The notes under the pieces: generated by a model | Seen by the model: only the letters and a program-made list of their open reading frames with translations | What the model was told of the DNA's origin: nothing | Database searches by the model: none | Shown: positions 40,551-53,745 of the stretch, piece by piece | Position numbering within the stretch: position 1 is the stretch's first letter | Layout of the letters: the number at the start of each line of letters is the position of its first letter | Position numbers and translations under genes: made by a program | Assembly (NCBI GenBank): GCA_020740775.1 | Contig: JAHEWK010000005.1 | Coordinates: forward strand, 1,984,001-2,048,000 | Source: Ilyonectria destructans | Lineage: Eukaryota; Ascomycota; Sordariomycetes; Hypocreales; Nectriaceae | Length of the DNA: 64,000 nucleotides | Direction: 5' to 3'

Positions 40551-43083
40551 ATGCATATTCTCGTTACCAACGACGACGGGCCACCATCGCCCCACTCGTC
40601 GCCTTATGTCCATTGCCTCATCAAAAAGCTCCAGGAGGCTGGTCACATCGTATCTGTATGTGTGCCTCACACCCAGCGTTCATGGATCGGCAAGGCGCAC
40701 ATGATCGGCCAGACTCTCAAGCCTTTGTACTACCGACCTTCCGCCAACATCCACGGCGAGGACTCTGAGGGCACGACCCACCACCGGCCTTCACCCTCGG
40801 GGGACGTCGAGGAGTGGATTCTCATTGACGGAACACCCGCTTCTTGCGTCCAGATTGGCCTTCACCACTTCTTCCAGGAACGTGGCCCTGTTGACCTTGT
40901 TGTCAGTGGCCCCAACTATGGTCGAAACACCACGGCTGTATTTGCCCTGAGCTCCGGAACCCTGGGCGCCGCATTGGAGGCTGCTGTCTGCCAGCACAAG
41001 TCCATCGCTCTCAGCTTTGCCTTCTTCTCGCGGAATCACGACCCCGTCATCATTGAGGCTGCCTGCCGGCACAGCGTGAAGGTCGTTGAGGCGCTCTATA
41101 AGCAGTGGCCGACGGATGGTAGCGCGGACCTCTACAGCGTCAACGTTCCCCTTGTCGAAGGCATTGAGAGTCACAAGACCATCTGGACCAATGTGCTGCA
41201 GAACTACTGGCGAGAGGGTGGCTGTTTTCAAGAGATTGAGGGCGAATCCGGTGATGAGAAGGAGGAAGAGGAGAGGATACGAGAGGGCATGGATGGGGAA
41301 GTGAACGATGGAGGCAAGTCAGGCGAGGCGAGAAAGGGACATGTCCACAAGCACTTCAAGTGGGCGCCGAAGTTCACCGACGTTTACAAGAGCGTAGAGG
41401 AGTCCCAGCCTGGCAATGACGGATGGACCGTTAAAGAAGGACAAACGAGGTGAGTTACCCCTAACCGCTACCACGATCCAATTACTGACCCTATTCTAGC
41501 GTCACTCCTTTGAAGGCAAACTTCATGCATGGACCTGGCGAGTTCAACCAGAAAGAGCTAGAACTGTGAGTGTATTCCCCAAAGTCGCCAGCGTCGATTT
41601 TGTTGGGGCATCTCGGGCTGGGTTATGAGTAACGATGCATGATTTTGTTGCCTGTATTCTATGCAGAGAGCACTTCTCCAAATAGATCTCATTCTTACCA
41701 TGGTCAAGCAGTCCAAGTCAGTCAGTGGAGGCAAACGGCTTCAAGAGGGAAGTTGAGATCCCCCTGCGGTTGAAGGGAGATGGAGCTGGAAAAGCCCCTG
41801 TCCAAGCCATCATCTCTTACGAAGACTCCTATGTCCAACCCCTGATCCTCTCAGCCATGAATTCACTATTCCCAAATAACCTGGTCAACATTATCACCGA
41901 CTTGCCAGCGTCTGACGACGGTACCGTTGTCTCGCGAATGTTCCCCTCCTCGGATACGAAGGTGCTGCAGATAACAGCCTACGAGTCCATCGACTTCGAA
42001 TATGCAGGCAGCCACGAGAAGACGTCGCTCATCAACAGCTACATGATCCGAAAAGCGCTGATCCGGAAGCACTACCTCTCGACAACCGTCGACCACTGGG
42101 TGGCCAAGAACCCCACTTCCGTCCTAAAGGATCACATCAAGCGTAGCGAAGCCTTCGAGGTTGATTACGCCGAGTTCCTCGACGATGCTTTAGTTGAGGC
42201 CTTTGATCTCCGAGAAAGCATGGACCGAAACGAGGCACTAACTGACGAAGAAGCCGCTGGGAAGGAGTGGTGGATCTTGAAGCCTGGCATGAGTGACCGA
42301 GGACAGGGCATCCGACTGTTCAGCTCAATGGACGAGCTTCAGGCCATATTTGATGGTTGGGAGGAGGATCGTCCTGATAGCGACGACGAGGATGATGCGG
42401 ACACGGGCGATGCCTCTAATAAGGTCGACGATGACGATGGAGACTACATCACGACTTCACATCTTAGACATTTCGTGGCCCAGCCGTATATTCACCCACC
42501 TCTACTCTTGGAGGACAACAACCGCAAGTTCCACATTCGAACCTATGTTCTCTGCACCGGCAGTCTGAACGTCTGGGTCTACAAACACATGCTCGCTCTC
42601 TTCGCCGGAAAGCCCTACGCAGCACCGGCCGACGCCCCGGACAACATCGAAGCCTTCCTCACCAACACCTGTCTACAGGACTCGCCGAACGAGAACACGG
42701 TCCGCCGCTTCTGGGACCTACCATTGCCGGCCGCCACGCGTGGCGACATCTTCCGCCAGATCTGCGAGGTCACTGGCGAGGTCTTCGAAGGCGCGGCGAA
42801 AGCTATGCCTGTGCATTTCCAGACGATGCCCAATGCGTTTGAGGTGTTTGGATTGGACTTCCTCGTCGACACGAAGGGGACAGCATGGCTGCTCGAGGTG
42901 AATGCGTTCCCAGACTTTAAGCAGACCGGAGGGGACTTGCAGGATATTGTGGCCGGCTTCTGGAAGGGGGTTCTAAGGCATGGTGTTGCGCCATTCTTTG
43001 GTATCGAATCGAATTCCCTGAAGGATCAGGAGGGCGCTGAGGACATGGTTTCTGTCAGGAGAGTTGACCTAGGCAGAGGATAA
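40551..43083 (+). CDS. PBY1: SurE-like phosphatase fused to a tubulin-tyrosine-ligase-like domain (Pby1 type)
   Basis: Exons 40551..41449, 41500..41565 and 41712..43083 give 778 residues; the frame is kept across introns of 50 and 146 bp. The ATG at 40551 begins MHILVTNDDG, the SurE start with the metal-binding NDDG (7-10). SGPNYGRNT and LSSGTLGAALEA complete the SurE fold. The C-terminal half is an ATP-grasp ligase of the TTL family (WWILKPGMSDRGQGIRLF, FGLDFLVD, WLLEVNAFPDF). Yeast Pby1, a P-body-associated protein, has the same two-domain order and a similar length; the reaction is not established. The TTL frame has no ATG of its own near its start, which supports a single fused product. 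An alternative acceptor at 41666 would end the protein after the SurE domain. Confidence 0.88.
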
Positions 43084-46000
43084 AAGTTCGCTACATTGCT
43101 TGAGGAGTACCATGGCTGGGCAAAAGGTCAATATGGGCTATAGGGTACGGAGGCCGGTTTACACATGAATATGGATCATAGAAACTACGGTAGGGTTCGT
43201 CAAAAGTCAACTGTTTGCATCGAAGAGCCAAGGGAATGTGTCTTCTCATCCCCGACAGCATATCGCGACGAGCTTCCCACCGTCGTATGACACGTAGTGA
43301 CGAAGTGACGTTGATGCCGAGATATTACGTGGATCCCCAACCCCCACGATAACATGTTTGCATAGCCCACCTCATTTCCCGGAAGCAAGTCTTACCCCCA
43401 TGATCTCCCTTACCCTTACCCTACATGACAACTACGAAACCGAGGTACCTTTGAATTTCCTTGATCATCTACGCACGGAGCAAAGCTTGATCATCACCAG
43501 CCCACGTAAGACGCCATCTACGCTTGGCATACTCGGGACTGCACCGAAATTCAACGGATGCCCTACCGCCCATTTCCACGGCAGGCGTCAATGGCTTCAT
43601 CAACAGGGAATGAAATGCACTCGGATTGGTGTTGGCAGCCAGCACAGCCACACTGAGACCGGGACATGAGTGGAGCAGGTAACGTCTTGGAGAGGGGAAA
43701 ACGCGAGCACGTCGTAACGGCATTTGGCGCCGGTTGGTTCTGATTCTGGCGGAAGATGCGGGATCCGACGCGAGGACGAGGGGTTTTGCCTGCAATACTT
43801 GTGTTGGCATCGAGGCAGTGCTGCCGGAGTGTGGTGGATATACATGGTGCACGGAGTTTAGTGTTTTTGGGTTGCACGCAGATTTGGAACCAACGCTGCA
43901 CATGAATGTCAGAGCTCAGAAACAGAGCAGGTGAGAGGGATGTTTGCGCATCACAGTTGTGGAGATGGAGGAATAATGCCGGTCTCTCTTGTCGGTGAAG
44001 CAGATTGATCATCTCGGCGGCATGGTCATGGCGGTCGTATTCTAAGTTAGTGTGGGAGAGTTAATTGTGACGACATATGCGAATCAACCAATTCTTGGCC
44101 AGAACTTGGCGAAGCAGATTAGTGGAAATTATGTTTGTTCTCTTACGCACCGTCGATCTTTCTGGAACGAGTGTATCAAGGCGTTTCAAGTAGCATGTAC
44201 ATAGCCCAAGCAGGACTCCCATCCCCAACGGAACAGCCTGAATATGTATCCTGCAGACGGTAGCGTAGTAGTGAGGCTTCGGAGAGAAGGAGCCAATTGC
44301 ATTCAAGTCGACTCAGTCTCTGGTCAACCTTGCTGAACCACTCACAATAACCATTGCTGCAGCCTACATGTGATATACCTCATTCGCAACGGTGAGGATG
44401 TGACTGAGCCCTCAATCGAATAGTAGTGCGCAGCCGAGGTTGATTCTGGAGCAATTACACAGCCGATGGGCTACTTTCGCAAACCACACCTATCGGACCG
44501 CCGACATAGCCCTGGTGGGACTGAAAGATGCTACAGATGAGGTCTTACAGCCCCAAAGACGGATCATTGACTCAAAAGCCCTCACCAAGCTTGGAACGCT
44601 TGCCATATTCGCGGTGGCTTAGAGGCCACATCATGGGATTAGACGTTGTCTTCCCTGCGAAATTGGTGTTGTTAGCCCGCGGGGAGTTGACCCGAAAGGA
44701 TCGACTCCGTGAATGTCAAGAGATCCCAGAGGGGGAGTGTTGATAGCTTTGGGCAGTATTGAGCTCTCCTGGTCAGCATGTCACTGGAGCTTGTTGTACG
44801 GTGCGTCACCGTAGTTGTGGCTTGGAGGGAATGCGGCCTATCGCCGAGTGAGACGGCTGGTTGTTGTTGCTCCAAGTATCAAACACGGGAGGACAGCAAA
44901 TGTTTCTCGCCTCCCTCGCCTCGGCCGCGCAAGATACCCATCGTGGCTTAGACGTCCAACGACCCAAAGTCCCCTCTCGCGCTTACATCAGTCTTCATGG
45001 CTCAGTTTGGGACCCATCCTTCCCCGCCTCCTCATCCGACAGCAGGCAGGCGGGAAGTGTCAACTCCACACGTTGAAGATGGGGATACCTTGGCGGTGAA
45101 AGGACAAGTTTGAGCGTTTATGCCAACCGATTGGCTAGACCCCTGGGCCGCGGAGGCGGTAACTGAGTTTTCCGAGAGCACTGCCCTCTGGGTCGATCTA
45201 GAGAGCTAGTTTCGGAAGCTTGATAGCATGCCGCCACGACTTGGGCCTCGATCTATCGTATGCATCTGAGAGGATTTGCAGCTGCCAAGTTGGGTTCGTG
45301 AGGAGATGATGGCTTCAGTGAGGTAATCGGGGCGGGGTGGAGACCACTAGGCATCTTGGCGCTCCCGCAGCGAGTTAAGCTTCTTAGCGGTAAGCTGACT
45401 CTGGGCGAGAGACTTTCAGAGAGGGTTTGCTGGCCGGCGGATTGCTTTGACGAAACAATGGTCAGGTGATCCCGGAAGTAAAACTGAAGTGATACAGGGG
45501 TCATTAAAGTCTATTGACTATCATTTGAGGTTTCTCGCGTGATCAACGGGCACCTACTTCTTAAAGAAGGAGGTTTCAAAGGTTCCCGAAACATTCCCTG
45601 TTTCTTCTGGCATGCCGCAGATGCGTCTGGATCCATTGGAGCAAAAAGCTCTCCATGTCTCTCTGATTGCTGTAAGTAACCCAAATGCCTGTCCTAAATG
45701 TACGGCCCCACTAATTCATTGGCATAGAGTCGTCGCTCACCTAGGATCATTGAGGCTGAGCACTCCCCTGTACATCCTAAAATGGCCTAAAAGGGACTAG
45801 TAGGATGAGTTGAAGGGTCGAAGTGGTGCTCTTTCGCCTCTGCACACGCGCCGTCATGGAGTAATCAGACTTCGGGCGTGAGACCCCGCAACAGAATGCT
45901 GGTCGCCTGGGTAGCGACCAACTCCGCCGGGGCATTTGCAAGGGGATCCGAGACTTGGTTTTGCTGGCGATATGCAGGAAGTTGTTGGTGGCTGCCAGGT

Positions 46001-49000
46001 TATCAGACGCGAGCATGTTGATTGGCTGCTGATGTAATGTGCCACTTGGGCAAACGGGCACGAACGAACTTTTTTTCGACGACACATCATGACGATGGGG
46101 CCGAAATTCAATCGCCACGGAACAAATCCCCCGGTGATGGACTCCCCTCTTTGCGTGAGAGAATGGGGGAGTCGGGCTTTGGTAGTGAAGTGCAGCTGTA
46201 GGTGAGTGTCATGGGCTGCAATGCACCGTCGCACATCATCGGCCATGCTACGGTTGTGGTTTGACTCGGGCGACCACGCGCGCGCGTGCATACAATTCCA
46301 TGCATTTCCACCACTCCAGACCTCCCGGCTCTTGGGTCCTGTGTAGCCAACACTGAGGCTGTGCTGGAAAAGGGTTGTGTCTACTTCTGGTAGCTTTACT
46401 GCTCAGGTGCAATAACCAAAATGTTGGGGCGGTTTAGAGCGTGGGAGGGCGTTCCCAATACTGCCAAGTTTTTTGTCGCTCGTGTTTTGGGCCAAGAAGC
46501 GTGATCTGCACCAAGCCAGGGCGACGGTGTGACGCCGCAGAAAGCCTCGCTCGCGTTGAGGGTGGCAACAACGTCAACGAAACCCGCGAAACCCGCGAAA
46601 CCCCTGCGAAAATCCGGCTCAAGCCTCGAGGTCGTTGTACTGCGCCCCGGAGGCGATTCCCGTCGGATTGTCACTGCGGACACGAGGTTGGCTCATCCGA
46701 CCGCCAGTGCCGTGAACCAAGGCCCTCTTCGACGGGGTTCCTGGCGGATTGGCTTGGCTCTCATCTTTCTCCCAGATGGGTAGCTCGATGGGGACAAGGG
46801 GCGACTGAGATAAAGTGTGCATGGGGATGGGATGAGAGCGACATCAACTGAAAAGCTTGGCCTTGGGGTTCCAGCTTGGCTCAACCTTGTTATTGACAGG
46901 GGGCGGCGCGGGCGCCTACATACGGGACAGTAGCACCATAGCTTAATGGATAGCGCTGTGGAGCACACCAAATCATTGATTCCATGCAGTCCTCACTGTC
47001 TATACGGCCTAATACTGCTCATATGGATCGAGGACGAGACTCGATCTGTTGGCAACGGATGCCTCTGAGCTCAAAGCGAGAGGGGCGAAGGAGACACCGC
47101 GCCCACTCAGTGTGCACTGCCTGCGACAGACCGAATACGTGGTTGGCAGAGGAGACGGCCGGACAGAGGGAGCCTGTCCAGAGAGTCACTCAGCGACCCA
47201 GCTGGCAATGCCCGACAATAAACACTATCGTAATGCCTTTGGTGCCATGGATTGATGACGACGTATGCACCCTCATTTCCGGAGCCCCAGAATTGCACTG
47301 GCCGAGAAGACAAATAAGCTCAGCCATGTGGCCGAGCTTTCTGCCAGGGACCGCCCCAATTTTGCCTGGAAATTGCCACGGGAGTCGTACGCACTGGACC
47401 CATCTCAATCAAGCAGCTGTACCACCGGCCTCCTTCACCCTGGCGTCTTCGGCGTGGAGATTGCCTCTCCGGGGAACACGTCCTGCCCCGTATCAGGGGC
47501 CCTAAGAGAGCAGGTGGAGAAGGCGAGTCTCACATGGCCTCGGCCTCTATCGCCGCCGCCGCCGCCGCCGTCGTCGTCATGTCGACCGCTAGGGAAATAT
47601 CAGTCGAAGGCAGCGGCGGGAATGACCTGGGACTGGAACTGAGCGCCAGCGCGAGGATTGCTTATTGCAGATCTGATTGTATCGGGCCGGGCGTCCTCCA
47701 GGGCAGGGGAAAAGAGCCAAAAGGCGTCGTTGAGCGGTTCCCAGAGGTCTTCTAGAAAGCCGCGGGACGCGTGGCACGTGTCCGCGGTACCTAATGTTGC
47801 ATGCGAGTTTGCAGGGATGCTAAGTATCGCTGGGAAATGGCAGCGAGTATTTTGATTGCATAGCACGGCGACTCCATGTAATACGACTCTCGGTACCTCC
47901 TGAGCCGGGAACTTAGGTATCCTGAGCTTGTACCTAGAGAGTGATGAGCAGCGATGTCGATCTTCCCGTTCCCAATCGCAATCGCGGTAGTCAGCGAAAG
48001 CAAGTGGCCCCGGGAAATGGGAATACCAGTTGATGGATCGTGAGATGGGTACGAGTGCGCTGAACAACGCCAAGTCGTGCGACTGCGACGGCGACTACGC
48101 CTAAATAGTTAGAGGCTTGGCTGCCAGTCGCACCATCTGCCAGATCTGCGCGTCCACTCGCACTGTATTCAGGATCCGTCATCGAATGAAATGCCGCTTG
48201 GCTGTCGCTGCTGGGGATGTCACCACTAAAGGTTGGTATGGTATCCAGATGGTGCAGGCCTAGGAAACAGGGTTCGATGCAGCAGCATCGTTCAACAGTG
48301 ATGACCGGCTGCCTGGGCAAGGCATGCTAGAGCCGTCATCGATTCGGCTTCAGAGCTTCGTGGATTTCGCACTTGTTCAGCTCACATGGCAAAGTGTAGC
48401 GACTCAGCCTCCATGAGTGTGCGTCGGTTCGCGAGAGGCCGCCCAGAGTCGAGATCTCTTGGATTCCGAGCCGTGGGGAATTTCCAAGAGAAAGAATAAT
48501 ACCGAGGCCTTCTCTAAGTGCTTGGGATTCAGACGTTTGTTATTGGCGATGACCGAGATATTCGTACAACACGAAAGCAGCTTACGCAGGCAGGACTGAG
48601 ATGGAACAAGTCCTGTGCAACGTGCTGCACCGCGAGAGAGGCACCGTGGCCGACCCCGAGAATTTACAGGGGCAAGAGTCGTTTAGTTTAGCATTGTATT
48701 GGTTGGTACTAGGGGCGTCGATGCGAAGGCCAGGCCTAGTTGTGGCCAAAGTCCCCTTGAGTAATTGACATGCCGGATCATGGCGAACGGTACCTCAGCG
48801 CTACCAGGCGACGACGCAGACAGTCTCCGCGCATTTGATTTGACGCTGTTTAGCGCCTAGCCACAGCGCGACCCGCCTCGTCCTTTACAGTATATCGCCA
48901 ATGCCTGCTTGCCCGATGTCCCTTGACAGGCATTTTGGGGACGGAGGTACCCATGGCTGGTAGCTCCGGCCGGCCCTGCATCGCTCCTCCCCTAGACAAC

Positions 49001-49486
49001 TAGACAAGGATACGTACCTGGTGCTGGCCACCTCCCGAACCGGGTGATGCCCCACACGGCCAATCATTGCATTTGCACAGCCTCATTGCCTCTTGCTTGG
49101 CAAGCGGCAAGCCAGACAGACTCCTCGCTCTTCTATCACTCCATCGTTTCTACACTCCCCTCACGTCACAAATGGTAGGTTGTCTTGATTCAAGAGAACC
49201 GCTGTTTGACGCCAGACCGGGCTTTTCAGGCTAACCCGTCCTCCCGGGATTCCCTCGTCCCATTTTTCTTTCTTTCCTTCATAACTTACTAAATCGCCCA
49301 TGCCGGCCCTCTTGGCTCCACGCCGTCTCCATTCTCCTAACTCTTCCTTTGTCTCGACCTTCACCATCAACATTGTCTAGCCATTCGCCTCTTGCTCAGC
49401 CTCGCTGCGCTGCCACGATTGCCACTGGAGCCCTCCCAGAGTTTCGGATTGCCTAGTTCCTCCGCAACGGGGGCTGCCTGCCCATC
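43084..49486. other. 6.4 kb gene-free spacer
   Basis: This is the longest gap in the window. Both strands contain frames of 60-170 codons, but none shows conserved motifs or splice-linked continuation. It holds a tRNA-like fragment at 46933, a GCGAAACCC tandem near 46.58 kb and a GCC/GTC triplet run near 47.55 kb. Base composition is ordinary, so it is not an AT-rich repeat-mutated island. Confidence 0.5.
46933..46990 (+). pseudogene. tRNA-like fragment (arginine-tRNA-like 5' half)
   Basis: GCACCATAGCTTAATGGATAGCGC resembles the acceptor strand and D arm of fungal tRNA-Arg, with an A box TAGCTTAATGG at 46939-46949. The following sequence cannot form a normal anticodon arm, and the supposed T loop (TTGATTCCATGC) departs from the GGTTCGAATCC B box. 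It is probably a tRNA relic. Confidence 0.35.
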
Positions 49487-52400
49487 ATGGCTGACGAGAC
49501 GCCGAATCCGCCCATGAGGCGGCGCGCGTATGTCACCCTGGTGCCCGAGAGGCATCCGATGCCGTATATCATTCAGCCTTGTACTTTACTGACAGGATTT
49601 CCTTTTCTCTAGGCCGACCATTACCATTGACACAACGGATGTAAACCCCAGTACCAACGCCCCCGAAATGGCATCCGATTCCCAACAACAGCAGCGGCCC
49701 AACGAACCCATCTCTCCCCAGGACGATGCCGTGAGCCCCACGACTACCGTTGCAGACCCGTTGTCTACGAGCTGGGTATCTCAGCGCCAAGCTGGAAACC
49801 CGCGACCCGACCTCAACACAGCTGTCTCCTTCGAGAGCCGAGACAGCAGGCCAACAAGCCCTCATAATGTATCGAGCCCGGTGGCCTCACGAAATGGCGA
49901 CCGTGGCGCTGCCTTCCTGGCAGTGCCAGAAACCCTACGATCGCGACAGAACTCGGTCGATTCGGAGGACATGTCTCGTTCCTTCACCTCGCACGGCGAG
50001 ACTACTGTCGTTGGATCCAACTCAACCCAGGCGGAGAAGTACAAGTCGTCTGACATGAGCTCTCATAAGATTATGAATGATGAGACGGCCTTGAAAGCCG
50101 ATGTTGGCACGGAGGCTGACTTCGAAGTTGAAAACAACCCTTTTGCGTTCACCCCTGGTCAGATGAACAAGATGTTCAACCCCAAGAATATTGCCGCCTT
50201 TTATAAGCTAGGTGGCATGAAGGGCCTCGAGAAGGGTCTGCGAACTGATCGAAAGGCCGGCTTGAGCCTCGAGGAAACTCATCTTGATGGCCAAGTTTCT
50301 TTCGACGAAGCGACCGCCAAAAACTACAAGTTGGAATCTGAAGGCGTGTCTCCGGCGATCCGTGTAAGCTCATCCGGCGGTGGTAGCGGCAACTTTGTGG
50401 ATCGACTCCGCGTTTTTAAGGACAACCGACTGCCGGAGAAGAAGGGCAAGAGCCTGCTGCAACTCATGTGGATCACCTATAACGACAAGGTGCTGATTCT
50501 GTTGTCAATTGCTGCAGTTATCAGCTTGGCTGTCGGACTTTACCAAACCTTTGGTGGTGAGCACAAGCCGGGTGAGCCCAAGGTGGAGTGGATCGAGGGT
50601 GTGGCAATCATTGCTGCCATTGTTATTGTTGTGATTGTTGGGTCCCTGAACGACTTCCAAAAGGAACGCCAATTCGCCAAATTGAACAAAAAGAAACAGG
50701 ATCGCGATGTCAAGGTTGTACGCTCTGGAAAGATCATGGAACTCTCCGTTTTCGACATTCTGGTTGGTGATGTTCTTCATCTTGAGCCAGGAGACTTGGT
50801 CCCGGTTGACGGAATTCTCATCGATGGTTTCAATGTCAAGTGCGATGAGTCGCAGACGACTGGCGAGTCTGACATTATCCGGAAACGACCCGCCGACGAA
50901 GTTTATGCCGCCATCGAAAACAATGATGAACTCAAGAAGATGGATCCCTTCATTCAGTCTGGATCTCGAATCATGGAAGGTGTTGGCACCTTCATGTGCA
51001 CATCCACCGGCATTTACTCTTCTTACGGAAAGACCCTCATGGCTTTGAACGATGATCCCGAGATGACACCTCTCCAAGCGAAGCTCAACGTCATTGCTAC
51101 CTACATTGCCAAGCTCGGTGGTGCCGCTGGTCTGCTCTTGTTCATCGTCCTGTTCATCGAATTCCTGGTCCGACTGCCTAAGCAGCCTGCCGACGTCTCT
51201 CCTGCCGAGAAGGGTCAAATGTTTCTTAACATTTTCATCATGGTTGTGACCATTATTGTGGTCGCTGTCCCCGAAGGCCTCCCGCTCGCAGTTACACTGG
51301 CTTTGGCGTTCGCTACCACCCGCATGCTTCGTGACGCCAATTTGGTGCGACATCTGAAGGCCTGTGAAGTCATGGGTAACGCAACAACTATTTGCTCTGA
51401 CAAGACCGGTACTTTGACCCAGAATAAGATGCAAGTTGTCTCGGGAACTATCGGAACCAGCCATAGATTCGGCGGCGGTCGTCCTGGAACCCAGGGCAGT
51501 GATGGCGAATCGACACCAATTGACACGAGTGGTGACATCTCAGCCTCTGAGTTTGCTTCGATGCTCAGTGCCCCAGTCAAGGAACTTTTACTCAAATCCA
51601 TCTCACTCAACTCCACCGCCTTTGAGGGTGACGTCGACGGAGAGAACACATTCATTGGATCCAAGACTGAGACCGCTCTTCTTCTCTTCGCCCGCACCTA
51701 TCTCGGAATGGGACCTGTGAGTGAGGAGCGAGAGAACGCCAAGACTCTCCAGCTTATTCCGTTCGATTCTGGTCGCAAGTGCATGGGTATTGTGGTCAGC
51801 CTTCCCAACGGTGGCGCCAGACTCCTCATGAAGGGTGCTTCTGAAATCATCCTTTCGCAGTGCAGTCAGGTTCTCCGCGACCCTGCTGCAGATGGCTCCG
51901 TTGTGTCAATGTCAGATGATAACATCGCCACGATCAACCAGCTCATCGAGAGCTACGCCAAGCGATCTCTGCGTACCATCGGTATTTGCTACAAGGATTT
52001 TGAGTCGTGGCCCCCCAAGGCTGCTCGATTTGTCGAAGGTGGTAACAACGAGGTTGTCTTTGAGGACCTCTTCTTGGACATGTCCTTCATCAGTATGGTC
52101 GGAATCCAGGATCCCCTGCGAGAGGGCGTCCCGGAGGCTGTCCGACTTTGCCAGAAGGCAGGCGTCGTTGTTCGAATGGTTACCGGTGACAACAAAATCA
52201 CTGCTGAGTCTATTGCTAGGGAATGTGGAATTCTTCAGGCAAACAGCATTGTCATGGAAGGACCCGAGTTCCGCAACCTGTCCAAATTTGAGCAGGAGGC
52301 GATCATCCCTAGACTTCACGTGTTGGCTCGATCCAGTCCCGAGGACAAGCGTATCCTGGTCAAGCGCCTCAAAGACAAGGGCGAGACGGTTGCCGTCACT

Positions 52401-53745
52401 GGTGACGGTACCAACGACGCACCTGCTCTCAAGATGGCCGATGTAGGCTTCTCTATGGGCATCTCAGGTACTGAAGTGGCCAAGGAGGCCTCTGCTATCA
52501 TTCTCATGGACGACAACTTTGCAAGCATTGTCAAGGCTCTCAAGTGGGGCCGCGCCGTCAACGACGCCGTGAAGCGTTTTCTTCAGTTTCAGCTCACGGT
52601 CAACGTGACTGCTGTTCTGCTGACCTTTGTAACTGCTGTGTCTAGCGACGAGGAGAGTGCCGTCCTGACCGCAGTGCAACTGCTCTGGGTTAACTTGATC
52701 ATGGATACTCTGGCTGCCCTTGCCCTGGCCACGGATCCACCCCATGACAGCGTGTTGGATCGCAAGCCTGAGCCCAAGGGTTCCCCTATCATTTCCACTA
52801 CCATGTGGAAGATGATCCTGGGACAGTCCGTTTACCAGCTTGCCATCACTTTCCTCCTGTACTACGGAGCCCCCAAGGGCATTCTTCCTCTCTCTGGCAA
52901 CCGAATCCCCGCAGACGACGAGATTGCCACCCTGGTCTTCAACACCTTCGTCTGGATGCAAATCTTTAACCAGTGGAAGTAAGTAGCTCCTACTCATTAC
53001 AACTCTGCGAAGTCATACTAACAATATATGTAGCAACCGTCGCCTTGACAATAAGTTCAACATCTTTGAGGGTTTGACGAAGAACTGGTTTTTCATCGGC
53101 ATTAGTGCCATTATGTGTGGTGGCCAGGTTCTGATCATCTTCGTTGGTGGTGACGCCTTCGAAATCGCGGAAGATGGCCAGAGTGGTACCCTTTGGGCCA
53201 TCGCCATTGTCCTTGGCTTCATCTCCATTCCCGTTGGTATCATCATCCGTCTTATCCCCGACAAGGTCATGCTCGCCCTCATTCCCCAGTTCCTCAAGAA
53301 CCGGGCCAATAAGGTGCCCGGGCTTACGATCTCGGATGAGGAGATGGACATGTATCCTGAGCCGCTGGCGGATGTGCGAGACGAACTTAACTTCCTCAGG
53401 CGGATGAAGGGAGGCCGCCTGAACAACCTCAAGTTCGCCATCCAGCATCCCAAGGAGACTATCATGCAGCGATCGAGAAGCAACTCGCACTCGCGCTCCA
53501 ACTCTATCAACATGCCACAGACACCTGTCCAGGAGGATGGTGTCGGATCTCCAGTGGCGACTCCCGACTCTCGCAGGAGACCCAGATCAAACCGCTCGCG
53601 CTCTAACTCTGCGCTGGGAGCGCCTACAGTGATGGCTGGCATTGTTGCTGCCGGAGTGGCAGCAGGGTGGCAGCCAAGGACGCGGGCAGCAATGGAGGGA
53701 GAGACCCAGGGTAATGGGACGCAGGATAACGAGGTGCACAAATAA
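49487..53745 (+). CDS. P-type Ca2+-transporting ATPase, PMC1/NCA-2 type
   Basis: Exons 49487..49527, 49613..52978 and 53034..53745 give 1,372 residues. A later ATG at 49668 is in frame, but the 41-bp first exon (GTATGT donor, TCTAG acceptor) splices cleanly and yields RRRAPTITIDTTDV, the conserved start of this family. Core motifs are PEGLPLAVTLALAF in the ion-binding membrane helix, the phosphorylated aspartate D610 in SDKTGTLTQNK, and the hinge GDGTNDAP (944-951). The arrangement is that of IIB plasma-membrane/vacuolar Ca2+ pumps, which clear cytosolic calcium. The last exon encodes the final membrane helices and a Ser/Arg-rich tail with repeated SRSNS motifs, a likely phosphorylation target. 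The splice at 52978/53034 gives QWNNRRLDNKFN. Confidence 0.94.

Noticed and set aside
43084..49486. Search for a transposon in the largest gap
   Set aside because: No transposase, reverse transcriptase or integrase motifs, no terminal repeats recognised, and no AT-rich repeat-mutated composition.
50505..51464. 319-codon minus frame opposite the Ca2+ ATPase
   Set aside because: It is the antisense shadow of highly conserved P-type ATPase sequence; its translation has no family motifs and the sense strand is clearly coding.
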